Part shown: positions 43,320 through 51,907 of the stretch, in pieces
Numbering within the stretch: the stretch's first letter is position 1
How the letters are laid out: every line of letters begins with the position of its first letter
DNA from: CAMDBL01 sp964498125
GTDB lineage: Bacteria; Pseudomonadota; Alphaproteobacteria; Rhizobiales; Hyphomicrobiaceae
DNA length: 64,000 nt
Reading direction: 5' to 3'
NCBI GenBank assembly: GCA_964498125.1
Contig: CAZCGE010000123.1
Span: 9,098 to 73,097, forward strand
The notes under the pieces: generated by a model
What the model saw: the letters and a program-made list of their open reading frames with translations, nothing else
The model's database searches: none
Told to the model about the DNA's origin: nothing
Made by a program: the position numbers and the translations under genes

Positions 43320-44549
43320 TCACCGATCCAGCCGCCGGATGCGCCGCAAGTCGGGGAACAGCAGCATCCAAAGGGTCGCGATCGCCAGCGTGCTGACACC
43401 GCCAATCAGCACCGCCGGCACCGCGCCGATGGCGGCGGCGACCACACCGGCGCGGAACTCACCGAGCTGGTTGGAGGTGCCGGTGAACATGGAAAAAACC
43501 GAGCTGACGCGGCCACGCAGGTCGTCAGGCGTCTGCAACTGCACCAGTGTGATGCGGATGACGACACTGACCACATCGGCAACGCCCACCAGGGCCAGGG
43601 CGGCCATCGACACATAGAGATGCGTCGACAAGCCGAATACGATCGTCGCCGCGCCATACCCCGCCACGGCGGCAAACAGGATCGGCCCGAAGCGGTTGCG
43701 GAGCGGAAAATAGGCGAGCAGCAGCGACGTGCACAGAGCCCCGAGCGCGGGCGCCGACCGCAGCAAGCCAAATCCCGTCGAATCCGTGTGCAGGATGTCC
43801 TTGGCAAAGACCGGCAGCAGCGCCAGTACGGCGCCGAACAGCACAGCCAGCAGGTCGAGCGACAGACACCCCAGAATGATGGGCTTGGCACGGACGAAGG
43901 CAAAACCCGAGAACAGCGACAGGACGCTGATCGGCGCCGCCTTGCGCTCGACCGGCGCCACCTGGACCATCAGCACCAGGACGCTGGCGACCATGAACAA
44001 GGCGGCGGACGATGCATAGGCCAGCAGCGCACTGACGCCATACAATAGCCCGCCCAGCGCTGGCCCGACGATCTGCGCGGTCTGGTTGGCTGAAGCCCAC
44101 AGCGCCGTGGCCTGCGGCAGCGCCTTGCGACCAACCACGGCCGGCATCAGCGCGGTCAGCGTCGGCTGCTCGAACGTGCGCGCAATGCCGACCATCAGGA
44201 CGATGGCCAGAATCGTGTTGCGTTCGAGCCAACCTCCCGCCGTTCCGGCGCAGAACAGCGCGGCGGCGGCGCCGGTCACCACGGCGCAGACAGAGACGAT
44301 GGCGCGCCGGTCGATCCGGTCCGCCAGCAGGCCAACGCCCAGCGTCAGCGGAATGATCGGCAGGAACTGCATCAAGCCGATCAGCCCGAGATCGAAGGCC
44401 GAGCCGGTCATGGTGTAAAGCTGCCATCCGATCGAGACGGCCAGAATGTGGTAGGCGACCGTCATCGCCATGCGCGCCAGCCAGATGCAGGCGAATGGCC
44501 GCTGGCGCAGCAGGAACAGGCGCGGGCCGTCCTCGATCCCGGTGGTCAT
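43320..44549 (-). CDS. MFS transporter
   Basis: 409 aa, about 12 spans, related to enterobactin-exporter-like (EntS/DUF894) MFS proteins: ACIWLARMAMTVAYHILAVS, GLLADRIDRRAIVS (loop 2-3 motif A) and LGLIGLMQFLPIIPLTLGVG. It lies between the OAD-like lyase and thiolase-like genes on the same strand. May export a product or import the pathway substrate. Confidence 0.88.
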   Translation of the reverse strand: MTTGIEDGPRLFLLRQRPFACIWLARMAMTVAYHILAVSIGWQLYTMTGSAFDLGLIGLMQFLPIIPLTLGVGLLADRIDRRAIVSVCAVVTGAAAALFCAGTAGGWLERNTILAIVLMVGIARTFEQPTLTALMPAVVGRKALPQATALWASANQTAQIVGPALGGLLYGVSALLAYASSAALFMVASVLVLMVQVAPVERKAAPISVLSLFSGFAFVRAKPIILGCLSLDLLAVLFGAVLALLPVFAKDILHTDSTGFGLLRSAPALGALCTSLLLAYFPLRNRFGPILFAAVAGYGAATIVFGLSTHLYVSMAALALVGVADVVSVVIRITLVQLQTPDDLRGRVSSVFSMFTGTSNQLGEFRAGVVAAAIGAVPAVLIGGVSTLAIATLWMLLFPDLRRIRRLDR

Positions 44550-44574
44550 GGCAATGGCACTGCTGGTGGCGCGG

Positions 44575-45435
44575 TCAGGTCAGGAAATCCTTGCGCCACT
44601 GCTTGTAATGGTCGGCGGAGAGAATGGCATCCATCTCCTTGGGTGTGGCGATGCGAGGCGCCAGATCGGCGACCTTGCCGCCGGCCTTCAGGTGCGTGTA
44701 GGTCTCGGCCAGCGCCTTGACCACGGCAGCCACCGTTGGGTGGCCCTGGATCAGAATGCGCGCGCCACCCTTGGCCAGCGCCTCGCGCGTGATCGAGGCG
44801 GCTGCGCCGCCGATGATGACCGGCAACTTGGTGGCGGCGCGGATCTGCTCGAGCTGCTCCAGGTTGTCCAGCCCGACCGCGAACACGGCATCGACACCGA
44901 CCTCGGCGTACGCCTCGAGACGGCGGACAGCGGACTCGGTACCCTCGATGCGCAGCGCCGAAGTGCGTCCGGCGATGACGAAGCTCTTGTCGCGGCGGGC
45001 CGACAGCGCCGCCTGCATCTTGCCGACGCCTTCCTCGAGGCTGAGAAGCTGCTCGCCGTCGGGCTGACGAAATCCGATCGGCAGGGCGGTATCCTCGATC
45101 GACAGGCCCGCGGCGCCCGCCTGCTCACATTCCTCGATGGTGCGGCGCACGTTCAGCGCATTGCCATAGCCATGATCGGCGTCGAGCATCAGACTGAGGT
45201 CCGAGACGCGCATGATGCGGCGGATCTGGTCGGCAAACTCCGTCAGAGTCAGGACGATCAAATCCGGCGCGGCCAGCGTCGTCGCGGAAGCCACCGAGCC
45301 CGCCAGCATGCCGATCTCGTAGCCGACGCTTTCGGCGACGCGGGCCGACAGCGGGTCCCATACGCTGGCCGGCGTGACGCAGGCCTGGCCCGCGAGCACG
45401 GCGCGCAGCCGCTGGCGATGCTGTGTCGGTGTCAT
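44575..45435 (-). CDS. Isocitrate lyase/PEP mutase superfamily, oxaloacetate-decarboxylase-like
   Basis: 286 aa. SVWDPLSARVAESVGYEIGM, GSVASATTLAAPDLIVLTLTE and MLDADHGYGNALNVRRTIEE closely follow the pattern of the Pseudomonas oxaloacetate decarboxylase group; SIEDTALP and VIAGRTSAL complete the Mg-binding active site. Start at ATG 45435 is preceded by AAGGA; the frame runs on upstream through the repeats to 45684 but that part is repeat-derived. It decarboxylates or cleaves a 2-oxo or 2-hydroxy acid. Exact substrate unknown. Confidence 0.88.
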   Translation of the reverse strand: MTPTQHRQRLRAVLAGQACVTPASVWDPLSARVAESVGYEIGMLAGSVASATTLAAPDLIVLTLTEFADQIRRIMRVSDLSLMLDADHGYGNALNVRRTIEECEQAGAAGLSIEDTALPIGFRQPDGEQLLSLEEGVGKMQAALSARRDKSFVIAGRTSALRIEGTESAVRRLEAYAEVGVDAVFAVGLDNLEQLEQIRAATKLPVIIGGAAASITREALAKGGARILIQGHPTVAAVVKALAETYTHLKAGGKVADLAPRIATPKEMDAILSADHYKQWRKDFLT

Positions 45436-45516
45436 GGCGATGTCCTTGTCGTGCCCCAGTGGCGAGGCTGCGAGCCTACTCCAGCGTGCGGCCGTCGTCA
45501 TCAGGGGGCGATTGGC

Positions 45517-45570
45517 GGGGTCAGACCCATCATGCCGAAGGCGTGTCTGCGACACGACGGGTCTGACCCC
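45517..45570. repeat. Long form (54 bp) of the GGGGTCAGACCC palindrome
   Basis: GGGGTCAGACCC and GGGTCTGACCCC arms enclosing a 30-base centre that has its own hairpin GTGTC-TGC-GACAC. Confidence 0.85.
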
Positions 45571-45597
45571 ACGTGCCGACCTGCGACTGTTGAGCCT

Positions 45598-45651
45598 GGG
45601 GTCAGACCCATCATGCCGAAGGCGTGTCTGCGACACGACGGGTCTGACCCC
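45598..45651. repeat. Second identical long-form palindrome
   Basis: Identical 54-bp copy in direct orientation, 27 bases after the first. The spacer (TGCCGACCTGCGACTGTTGA inside) recurs between the copies at 46450 and 46503. It ends 11 bases before the SDR stop. Confidence 0.85.
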
Positions 45652-45661
45652 AACGCCACCC

Positions 45662-46414
45662 TCACCCAAAAAACGCCCCACCATTGACGTGCAACGTCTG
45701 CCCCGTCACGTGGCGCCCGCCCGGCCCGCACAGATAGCGGACGGCGGCGGCCAATTCCTCGGGCGTGCCGAGCCGCCCCATCAGCGTCTTGTTGACGTGA
45801 TGGTGCGATGGCAAAGCATGCGCAGCATCGCGCGCGGTGTCGATCAATCCAGGCGAAACAACGTTGATCGTGATGCCGTCGGCCGCCAGATCGTGCGCCA
45901 GGGCGCGGGTCAATCCCACCAGACCGGCCTTGGCCGCAACCACGTGCGCGCGCCCCTTCGAGCCGGTATGGGCGCTCAGTCCGCCGATATTGACGATGCG
46001 GCCATCGCGCGCGGCCAAGAGATGCGGCAGCACGGCCTGGATGCAGATGAAGGCGCTGTCCAGCGTCGCCGTCATCACCTCGCGCCAGTCTACGAGCGTC
46101 ATGTCGTGAAACGCGGTCTCGCGACGCAGCGCGGCGTTGTTGACGAGAATATCGATGCGTCCGAAACGGCGCACGGTGTCCTCGACCATGCGCGCGACGG
46201 CCTTGGGATCGGCGACATCGGCCAGCACCGCCATGGCGCTGCCGCCGCCTTTCTCGATCTCGGCCACAACCGCTTCGGCCTCCTGGCGATTGCCGCGGGC
46301 GTTGACAACGACGCTGGCGCCATCCTCGGCCAGCCCGATGGCGATCGCCCTGCCGATGTTGCGCCCGGCGCCGGTGACGATGGCGACCTTGCCGGCCAGT
46401 GGCTTCGTGCTCAT
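45662..46414 (-). CDS. SDR-family protein lacking catalytic Ser and Tyr
   Basis: 250 aa, SDR fold with intact cofactor loop VTGAGRNIGRAIAIG and NNAAL. At the active site the sequence is IVNIGGLSAHTGSKGRAHVV followed by AAKAGLVGLT: Lys is kept but the catalytic Ser is Gly and the Tyr position is Val. The rest (TINVVSPGLIDTARD) is normal. I believe a subfamily with RAHVVAAK is recurrent, so this may be conserved rather than damage. It may bind NAD(P) and do a different chemistry or regulate. Confidence 0.9.
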   Translation of the reverse strand: MSTKPLAGKVAIVTGAGRNIGRAIAIGLAEDGASVVVNARGNRQEAEAVVAEIEKGGGSAMAVLADVADPKAVARMVEDTVRRFGRIDILVNNAALRRETAFHDMTLVDWREVMTATLDSAFICIQAVLPHLLAARDGRIVNIGGLSAHTGSKGRAHVVAAKAGLVGLTRALAHDLAADGITINVVSPGLIDTARDAAHALPSHHHVNKTLMGRLGTPEELAAAVRYLCGPGGRHVTGQTLHVNGGAFFG

Positions 46415-46449
46415 GCGTGTTCTCCCTTCACGGGTTTGATCGGCCGTTG

Positions 46450-46475
46450 GGGGTCAGACCCTGCGGTCTGACCCC
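46450..46475. repeat. GGGGTCAGACCC palindrome, slightly diverged
   Basis: GGGGTCAGACCC-TGC-GGTCTGACCCC between the SDR start and the PrpD gene, 26 bases. Followed by the conserved 27-base spacer and the next copy. Confidence 0.8.
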
Positions 46476-46502
46476 ATGTGCCGACCTGCGACTGTTGAGC
46501 AT

Positions 46503-46552
46503 GGGGTCAGACCCGCGGGGACTGACCCCAACCACCCGCGGGGTCTGACCCC
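46503..46552. repeat. GGGGTCAGACCC palindrome plus an extra half copy
   Basis: GGGGTCAGACCC-GCG-GGGACTGACCCC (one mismatch in the right arm) and then CCCGCGGGGTCTGACCCC, a half unit. The end is 2 bases before the PrpD stop codon. Confidence 0.8.
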
Positions 46553-46554
46553 AC

Positions 46555-47931
46555 TCACCCCCGCCAAGCCGACACATCGACCTTGCCGTCGAGCAGCGCG
46601 CACGCCTCGCCGAGGGCGGCGGCCGAACGCGTGTCACTCCAGCCTGCCAGCCGCGCATTGGCCTTGAACTTCGCTTCGATCTCGGCGCGGCTGAGCGGGG
46701 CGCCCGCACCGCCGCGCAAATCCGGCTGGCGCTCTTCGATCACGCGGCCGTCCGCGAGTTCAATGCGCACGTGCCCCGAGTAACGGCGCGGATAGGGATT
46801 ATGCGGATCGACCACGAACGATACCTTGCCCGCCAGCGCCAGCACGTCGGCGTCCTGGACAGCCGCTTCGCTGAACTGCTCCAGGCCAACCGCGCCGTGC
46901 ACCAGGGCCGCGGCGATGCAATAGGGCGTCGCGAACTTCGCCGCGTAGCCGTTCGGCGGCCGTTGCTTGGCGGCCAGCGGCTCCCAGAGACGGTGCAGGA
47001 TGCCTTCGGCCGTCTCGCACATGATCGCGCCAACCTCGCCGTGGCGCACGCCCTTTGCCTGCAATCGCAGCGCGCAGTCGATGTAAGGTTGGATCATGGT
47101 TCCACAGGGATAGGGCTTGAAGGCCAGCTTGGAAGCCCACCAGTGCTCGCCGAAGCCGCCGAGCAGGGCCTGCCAGTCGCCATCGGCTTGGTGCGCGAAG
47201 CCGTTGAACAGTCCGTGAACGCCCTCGAACACCGTGCGTGGACCGGAAAATCCGGCGCGGCCGAGATAGGCGGCGCGCAGGCCTGATTGCGCCGCCCAAC
47301 CCGGGTGCATGCGCTTGGTCCATGTGCCCTCGGCCAGGTATTCGATGATGCCGCCAGCCATGCTGCCGGCGATGCCGAGCGCGTCGACGATCTGCTGCCT
47401 CTCCAAACGCAACATGCTGGATACCGCCGCCGCCGCGGCCATGGTGCCGAACACGGCGGTGGGATGAAAGCCGGCCTTGTGCACGGCCTTGGGCACCACC
47501 AGGCTCAAGCGGCAGATCACCTCGACGCCGACGGCGATGCCGCGCAGCACATCGGCGCCGCTGGCGCCGTTCTCCTCCGCCGCCGCCAGCACGGCCGGCA
47601 CGATCACCGCGCCCGCATGCACCGGGCCACCCTCGAAGGTGTCGTCGTAGTCCTCGCCATGCGCGGCGGTGCCGTTGATGAAAGCGGCGGCGGCGGCGCT
47701 GCGTGTCCCAGTATGGCCGATCACCGTGGCCGGGCCCGGATCGCGCCAAGCGCTGGCGGCGCGCGCCACGTAATCGGTGCCGCGGGCCACGAGGCAAAGC
47801 CCGGTGACATCGATCAGCAACCGTTCGGCAGTTTCGCGCACCTCGGCGGGGATGGGACGTTTGGTCAGGTCCCTGATCGCTTGCGCCAACCGCTCGGCGA
47901 CAGCCACATCGGGTAATGCCTTGGCGGCCAT
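46555..47931 (-). CDS. MmgE/PrpD family protein
   Basis: 458 aa. The family includes 2-methylcitrate dehydratase and cis-aconitate decarboxylase. Landmarks: GTAAHGEDYDDTFEGGPVHA (about 90-110) with conserved His and Asp, AGFHPTAVFGTMAAAAAVSS, and the loop FKPYPCGTMIQPYIDCALRL. Ends near SDTRSAAALGEACALLDGKV. It probably dehydrates a hydroxy-di/tricarboxylic acid, which fits the neighbouring lyase. Not prpD of the methylcitrate cycle by context. Confidence 0.9.
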   Translation of the reverse strand: MAAKALPDVAVAERLAQAIRDLTKRPIPAEVRETAERLLIDVTGLCLVARGTDYVARAASAWRDPGPATVIGHTGTRSAAAAAFINGTAAHGEDYDDTFEGGPVHAGAVIVPAVLAAAEENGASGADVLRGIAVGVEVICRLSLVVPKAVHKAGFHPTAVFGTMAAAAAVSSMLRLERQQIVDALGIAGSMAGGIIEYLAEGTWTKRMHPGWAAQSGLRAAYLGRAGFSGPRTVFEGVHGLFNGFAHQADGDWQALLGGFGEHWWASKLAFKPYPCGTMIQPYIDCALRLQAKGVRHGEVGAIMCETAEGILHRLWEPLAAKQRPPNGYAAKFATPYCIAAALVHGAVGLEQFSEAAVQDADVLALAGKVSFVVDPHNPYPRRYSGHVRIELADGRVIEERQPDLRGGAGAPLSRAEIEAKFKANARLAGWSDTRSAAALGEACALLDGKVDVSAWRG

Positions 47932-47944
47932 GGCCCTGCCCTTC

Positions 47945-49681
47945 TCAACTGTTCCTGAGCCGCGTGCCAGCGCCCGTACCGCCGATCCAATAGGCCAGCA
48001 TGATCACCAGGGCCGTCAGCACCAGCATCGACAGGCCAAGCACGGCGATGGCCGCCAGATCGCCGCTCTCCTTCAGGTCGAAGATCAGCACGGACAGCAC
48101 CTTGGTCTCGGACGTGAACAGGATCACCGCCGCCGACAACTCGCGTACGACGGCGACGAACACGAAGCACCACGTCGCGATCAGGCTCGAGCGCAGCAGC
48201 GGCGCGGTGACATCGCGCAACACGCGCAACCGCGTCGCGCCGAGGATGCGGCTGGCCTCCTCCAGCTCGGGATGCACCGCCAGGAAGGCCGACTGCAATT
48301 GCTGATAGGCCGACGGCAGCTCGATGGTGAGATACGCCAGAAGCAGGATCCACAGCGTACCGTACAGCACGAACGGGGGTCGCGTGTAGCTGAGGAACAA
48401 CCCGACGCCCAAGACGATGCCGGGGATGGCAATCGGCGCGGTTGCCAGGAAGCCGAGGATCTGATGCCCGCGCACCGCCTTCCTCGTCGTCAGATAGGCG
48501 ATCACCAGGGCCAGCAGCGAGCCGATGGTCGCCGCCATGAAGCCGAGCAGGAACGTGTTTTTCAGCGCAACCTTGGTCGCCGAAAGCTGGAAGAACACGA
48601 AGTCGAAGTTGTGCAGCGTCAGCGTCTGCCATGTCATGAGCTGCGAGGGAATTTTCGAGAACGCGGCATTGACCAGCGCGGCATAGGGCAGGAACACCGG
48701 CATACTCAATAGCGCCAGGCAGATGATGATCGCCGGCCAGCGCCACGGGCCGAGACGCACCAGCTGTGGCGCCTGGAACTTGCCGCCAACCACCGCGTAG
48801 CTGCGCCGGCCAAGCACCGCGCTTTGTGCTCTCAGTCCAATCACGGTCACAAACAGCAGCGGCAGCGCGGCGGCGGCCGCCAGCTCCGGCTTGGGCGGAT
48901 ACTGGAACAGACTCCAGATCTTGGTGGTCATGGTGTGGAATCCGGCCGGCAGCGCCAGGATCGCCGGCGAGCCGAACAGCGTCATGGCCTGCAGGAAGGC
49001 GACCAGCAGCCCCGCCGCCAATGCCGGCAAGGCCAGCGGCACCGTGATGCGGCGCGCCGTGGTCCACTTCGAAGAGCCGAGCATCGAGGCGGCATCCTCG
49101 AGCTCGCCCGGCACGCGCTCCAGGGCATTGGCGACGAGGACGAACACATAGGGAAACGTGTAGCAGGTGATGACGAAAATGAGACCCGTCAGCGTATAGA
49201 CGTCGAACAGCGACTCGTCGGCCGAGGCACCCGTAACCACGCGATAAAGCTGATTGAGCAGCCCGCTGTTGGGGGCAGCCAGCAGCTCCCAGGCGATGGC
49301 GCCGAGAAACGGTGGCGTGACGAAGGAGGCGGTGACGATGATGCGCACGGAATGCCCCAGCGGCATGTCGGAGCGCGCCACCAGCCAGGCCAGCGGTGCG
49401 GCGACGACACAGGAGAAGACGCTGACGCAGGTCGCGATCGTCAGGGTCGTCAGCAAGGGATCGACGAAATTGGGATCGGTGAACAGGGTCGTGAAATTGG
49501 CCAGCGTCGCCTGCCCGGAGCGGTCGCGAAAGGCATACACACCGAGCCAGGCCAGCGGCAGCACGATCAACGCGCACAGCAGCCCGGCGAACACCAGCAT
49601 GACCGGTGCGGACAAATCGATGCCACGGCCGAGACCCGACGCGCGGGGTCTGGAGCCGACATCTGTCACCGCAACGGCCAC
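47945..49681 (-). CDS. Fe3+/2-AEP-type ABC transporter permease (fused, FbpB-like)
   Basis: 578 aa, about 12 spans, two fused permease halves, each with an EAA loop: ELEDAASMLGSSKWTTARRI (about 215) and ELEEASRILGATRLRVLRDV (about 480). Typical of iron(III), thiamine and 2-aminoethylphosphonate importers. The stop lies 13 bases before PrpD; the start is 3 bases after the second binding-protein gene. The metabolic neighbourhood argues for an organic ligand rather than iron. Confidence 0.94.
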   Translation of the reverse strand: MAVAVTDVGSRPRASGLGRGIDLSAPVMLVFAGLLCALIVLPLAWLGVYAFRDRSGQATLANFTTLFTDPNFVDPLLTTLTIATCVSVFSCVVAAPLAWLVARSDMPLGHSVRIIVTASFVTPPFLGAIAWELLAAPNSGLLNQLYRVVTGASADESLFDVYTLTGLIFVITCYTFPYVFVLVANALERVPGELEDAASMLGSSKWTTARRITVPLALPALAAGLLVAFLQAMTLFGSPAILALPAGFHTMTTKIWSLFQYPPKPELAAAAALPLLFVTVIGLRAQSAVLGRRSYAVVGGKFQAPQLVRLGPWRWPAIIICLALLSMPVFLPYAALVNAAFSKIPSQLMTWQTLTLHNFDFVFFQLSATKVALKNTFLLGFMAATIGSLLALVIAYLTTRKAVRGHQILGFLATAPIAIPGIVLGVGLFLSYTRPPFVLYGTLWILLLAYLTIELPSAYQQLQSAFLAVHPELEEASRILGATRLRVLRDVTAPLLRSSLIATWCFVFVAVVRELSAAVILFTSETKVLSVLIFDLKESGDLAAIAVLGLSMLVLTALVIMLAYWIGGTGAGTRLRNS

Positions 49682-49684
49682 GGA

Positions 49685-50764
49685 TCAAACCTTGAATATG
49701 GCGGTGTACTTCGCCTTGATCTCGTCAGCCTTGGCCTCGACCTCGGCCGGATCCTCGCGCATCAGCTTGATCTCAGTCAGCGGCCGCACGCCCGGCTTCT
49801 CGACGGTCTGCTTGTGCGGTGCATACTGGCGGGCGAAGTCGACGAGGATCTGCTGGCCCTCGCGCGTATGCATCCAGTTCTGGAACAGACGCGCGGCATT
49901 CGGGTTGGGCGCCGCCTTGAACACCACGCTCGGCGCGGTGGCGAGCGGCGTGCCTTCGGTCGGATAGACGATGTCGACCGGATCACCCTTCTCCTTGTAC
50001 TGGATGATCAGATAGCCCGCGCCGTCGGCCATGATCGCGCGTTCGCCGAGCGCCAGCTTCTTGGGCGGGTCGGTGGCCGACTGCACCTGCATGACGCGCT
50101 GTTTGGCGAGCTTCTCGAAAAACTCCCAGCCAATGTCGCGCGCGATCTGGGAAGTCGCATTCATGATCGTGCCGCTATAGGACGGATGCGCCTTGACGAT
50201 CTTGCCGGACCATTTCGGATCGAGCAGATCGGCGAAGCTCCTGGGCGCCTCTTCTTTCTTGACCAGATTGGTGTTGTAGCCGATCGGCGATACCAGGATG
50301 CGCGTGGTGACGAACAGCCCTTCCGCGTCATAGTAGGTTTTGTCGAAGTGCTGGGCCACGTCCTCCGGCAGATATGCATCCAGCCAGCCGCTGCGCCTCC
50401 AGGCAATACAGTGTGCCGCGTCCGCGGTATTGGCCACGTCGACGGCGTGAATCCTGCTGCCGTACTCCTGGTCGATCCGCGTGAACACGCGCTCGGCGCC
50501 GGAGCGCTCGACCCGCACGCTGATGCCGGAATATTTCGCCTCGAAAGTCTTGGCCAGGCGTTCCGCCAGCGTCAGGTCCATGGCGGTGTAGAAGGCGCAC
50601 TTGCCCTCCTTCTTCGCCGCCGCGATCAGCGCCGGCGTGATCGCCGAGGGCGGGGGCGCGGCGGACAGCACGCGTGCCGGCGTCGCGGCGAGAAGAGCAG
50701 TGGCGCCGACGGTTTTCAGCGCCTGGCGGCGGGACAGGCGAAGCGGACGGTTACGTTCCGGCAT
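49685..50764 (-). CDS. Extracellular substrate-binding protein, FbpA-type, copy B
   Basis: 359 aa. Tat-type signal (LRLSRRQALKTVGATALLAA) and mature part matching SBP_bac_6/iron-binding families: AFYTAMDLTLAERLAKTFEA, then SGISVRVERSGAERVFTRID. The paired Tyr typical of iron-binding FbpA is not evident by eye at the end (a PTEGTPLATAPSVVFKAAPN region is present). Closely similar to the next gene upstream; 5 bases apart. Delivers solute to the fused permease. Confidence 0.93.
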   Translation of the reverse strand: MPERNRPLRLSRRQALKTVGATALLAATPARVLSAAPPPSAITPALIAAAKKEGKCAFYTAMDLTLAERLAKTFEAKYSGISVRVERSGAERVFTRIDQEYGSRIHAVDVANTADAAHCIAWRRSGWLDAYLPEDVAQHFDKTYYDAEGLFVTTRILVSPIGYNTNLVKKEEAPRSFADLLDPKWSGKIVKAHPSYSGTIMNATSQIARDIGWEFFEKLAKQRVMQVQSATDPPKKLALGERAIMADGAGYLIIQYKEKGDPVDIVYPTEGTPLATAPSVVFKAAPNPNAARLFQNWMHTREGQQILVDFARQYAPHKQTVEKPGVRPLTEIKLMREDPAEVEAKADEIKAKYTAIFKV

Positions 50765-50769
50765 GGCGG

Positions 50770-51840
50770 TTACACCTTGAAATACTTTGCGTACCTGGCC
50801 TTGATCTCCTCGGCCTGGGCTTCGACCGCGGCGGGATCGTCCTTCATCGTCTTGATCTCGGCCAGCGGCTTGCGGCCTGGCTTCTCCTTGACCAGCGCGT
50901 GCGCCGACTTGAGGCCGCCGAAGTCGACCATCAGCTGCTGCGCCTCTTGGCTGAACATCCAGCTCGTCAGCAGGCGGGCGGCGTTGGGGTTGGGCGCGTT
51001 CTTCATCACGCCCGACGGCCCGACGATGATCGGCGTGCCCTCGGTCGGATAGACGATCTCAACCGGCTCGCCCTTCTCCTTCATCTGGATCAGGTTGTAC
51101 TCATTACCGTCGGCCATCACCGCCCGCTCGCCCAGCGCCAGCTTCTTCGGCGGATCAGCCGACGACTGCACCTGCATGACCTTCTGCCGCGACAGCTTTT
51201 CCAGGTAGTCCCAGCCCAGGTCGCGCGAGATCTGGTAGGTGGCCGTCATGATCGTGCCGGAATAACCCGGATGCGCCTTGACCATCTTGCCCACCCATTT
51301 CGGGTCGAGCAGATCGGCGTAGCTCTTGGGCGCCTCCTCGGGCTTCACCAGCTTGGTGTTGTAGCCGATCACGCACAGCCAGATGCGCCAGGTGGCGAAC
51401 TGGCCGTCGGGGTCCTTGTGCTCGGCGGGATAATGGTTGGCTACATCCTCCGGCACGTAGGGGGCGAGGATGCCGTCCCGCTTCCAGACGATGAAATGCG
51501 CCGCATCCGAGCTGTTGACGACATCGACGGCGTGGATCTTGCTGGCATGCTCCTGGCTGATGCGCTGGAAGATGCGCTCGCCGCCCGAACGCTCGACGCG
51601 CACGGTGATGCCGGGATACTTCGCCTCGAAGGCCTTGGCCATGCGCTCCGCCACCGGCAGATCGACGGCCGTGTACCAGATCGCCTTACCCTCCTTTTGT
51701 GCCGCGGCAATCAACTCCGCCGTGACTTTCGAGGGCGCCGGTGCTGCGGCATTCGCCGATGGTGCAAAGGCAGTTGCCATGCCGGCGGCGGACAGTCCGG
51801 CCAGAAGCTGACGGCGATCGGTCTCGACCATGGCTTGCAT
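50770..51840 (-). CDS. Extracellular substrate-binding protein, FbpA-type, copy A
   Basis: 356 aa. Signal region ETDRRQLLAGLSAAGMATAF, also Tat-like. Shares long runs with copy B, such as VMQVQSSADPPKKLALGERA against VMQVQSATDPPKKLALGERA, and DIVYPTEGT/EIVYPTEGT, while other parts differ, so the two are old tandem duplicates. Start could be ATG 51840 or 51831. Probably gives the importer a second ligand range. Confidence 0.93.
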   Translation of the reverse strand: MQAMVETDRRQLLAGLSAAGMATAFAPSANAAAPAPSKVTAELIAAAQKEGKAIWYTAVDLPVAERMAKAFEAKYPGITVRVERSGGERIFQRISQEHASKIHAVDVVNSSDAAHFIVWKRDGILAPYVPEDVANHYPAEHKDPDGQFATWRIWLCVIGYNTKLVKPEEAPKSYADLLDPKWVGKMVKAHPGYSGTIMTATYQISRDLGWDYLEKLSRQKVMQVQSSADPPKKLALGERAVMADGNEYNLIQMKEKGEPVEIVYPTEGTPIIVGPSGVMKNAPNPNAARLLTSWMFSQEAQQLMVDFGGLKSAHALVKEKPGRKPLAEIKTMKDDPAAVEAQAEEIKARYAKYFKV

Positions 51841-51907
51841 CTTCTCCCTTGTTGCACCGGCGGCCGGCTCTTCAGATGGCCTCTCGCCGTACGTTCAGTC
51901 TCCGCAC

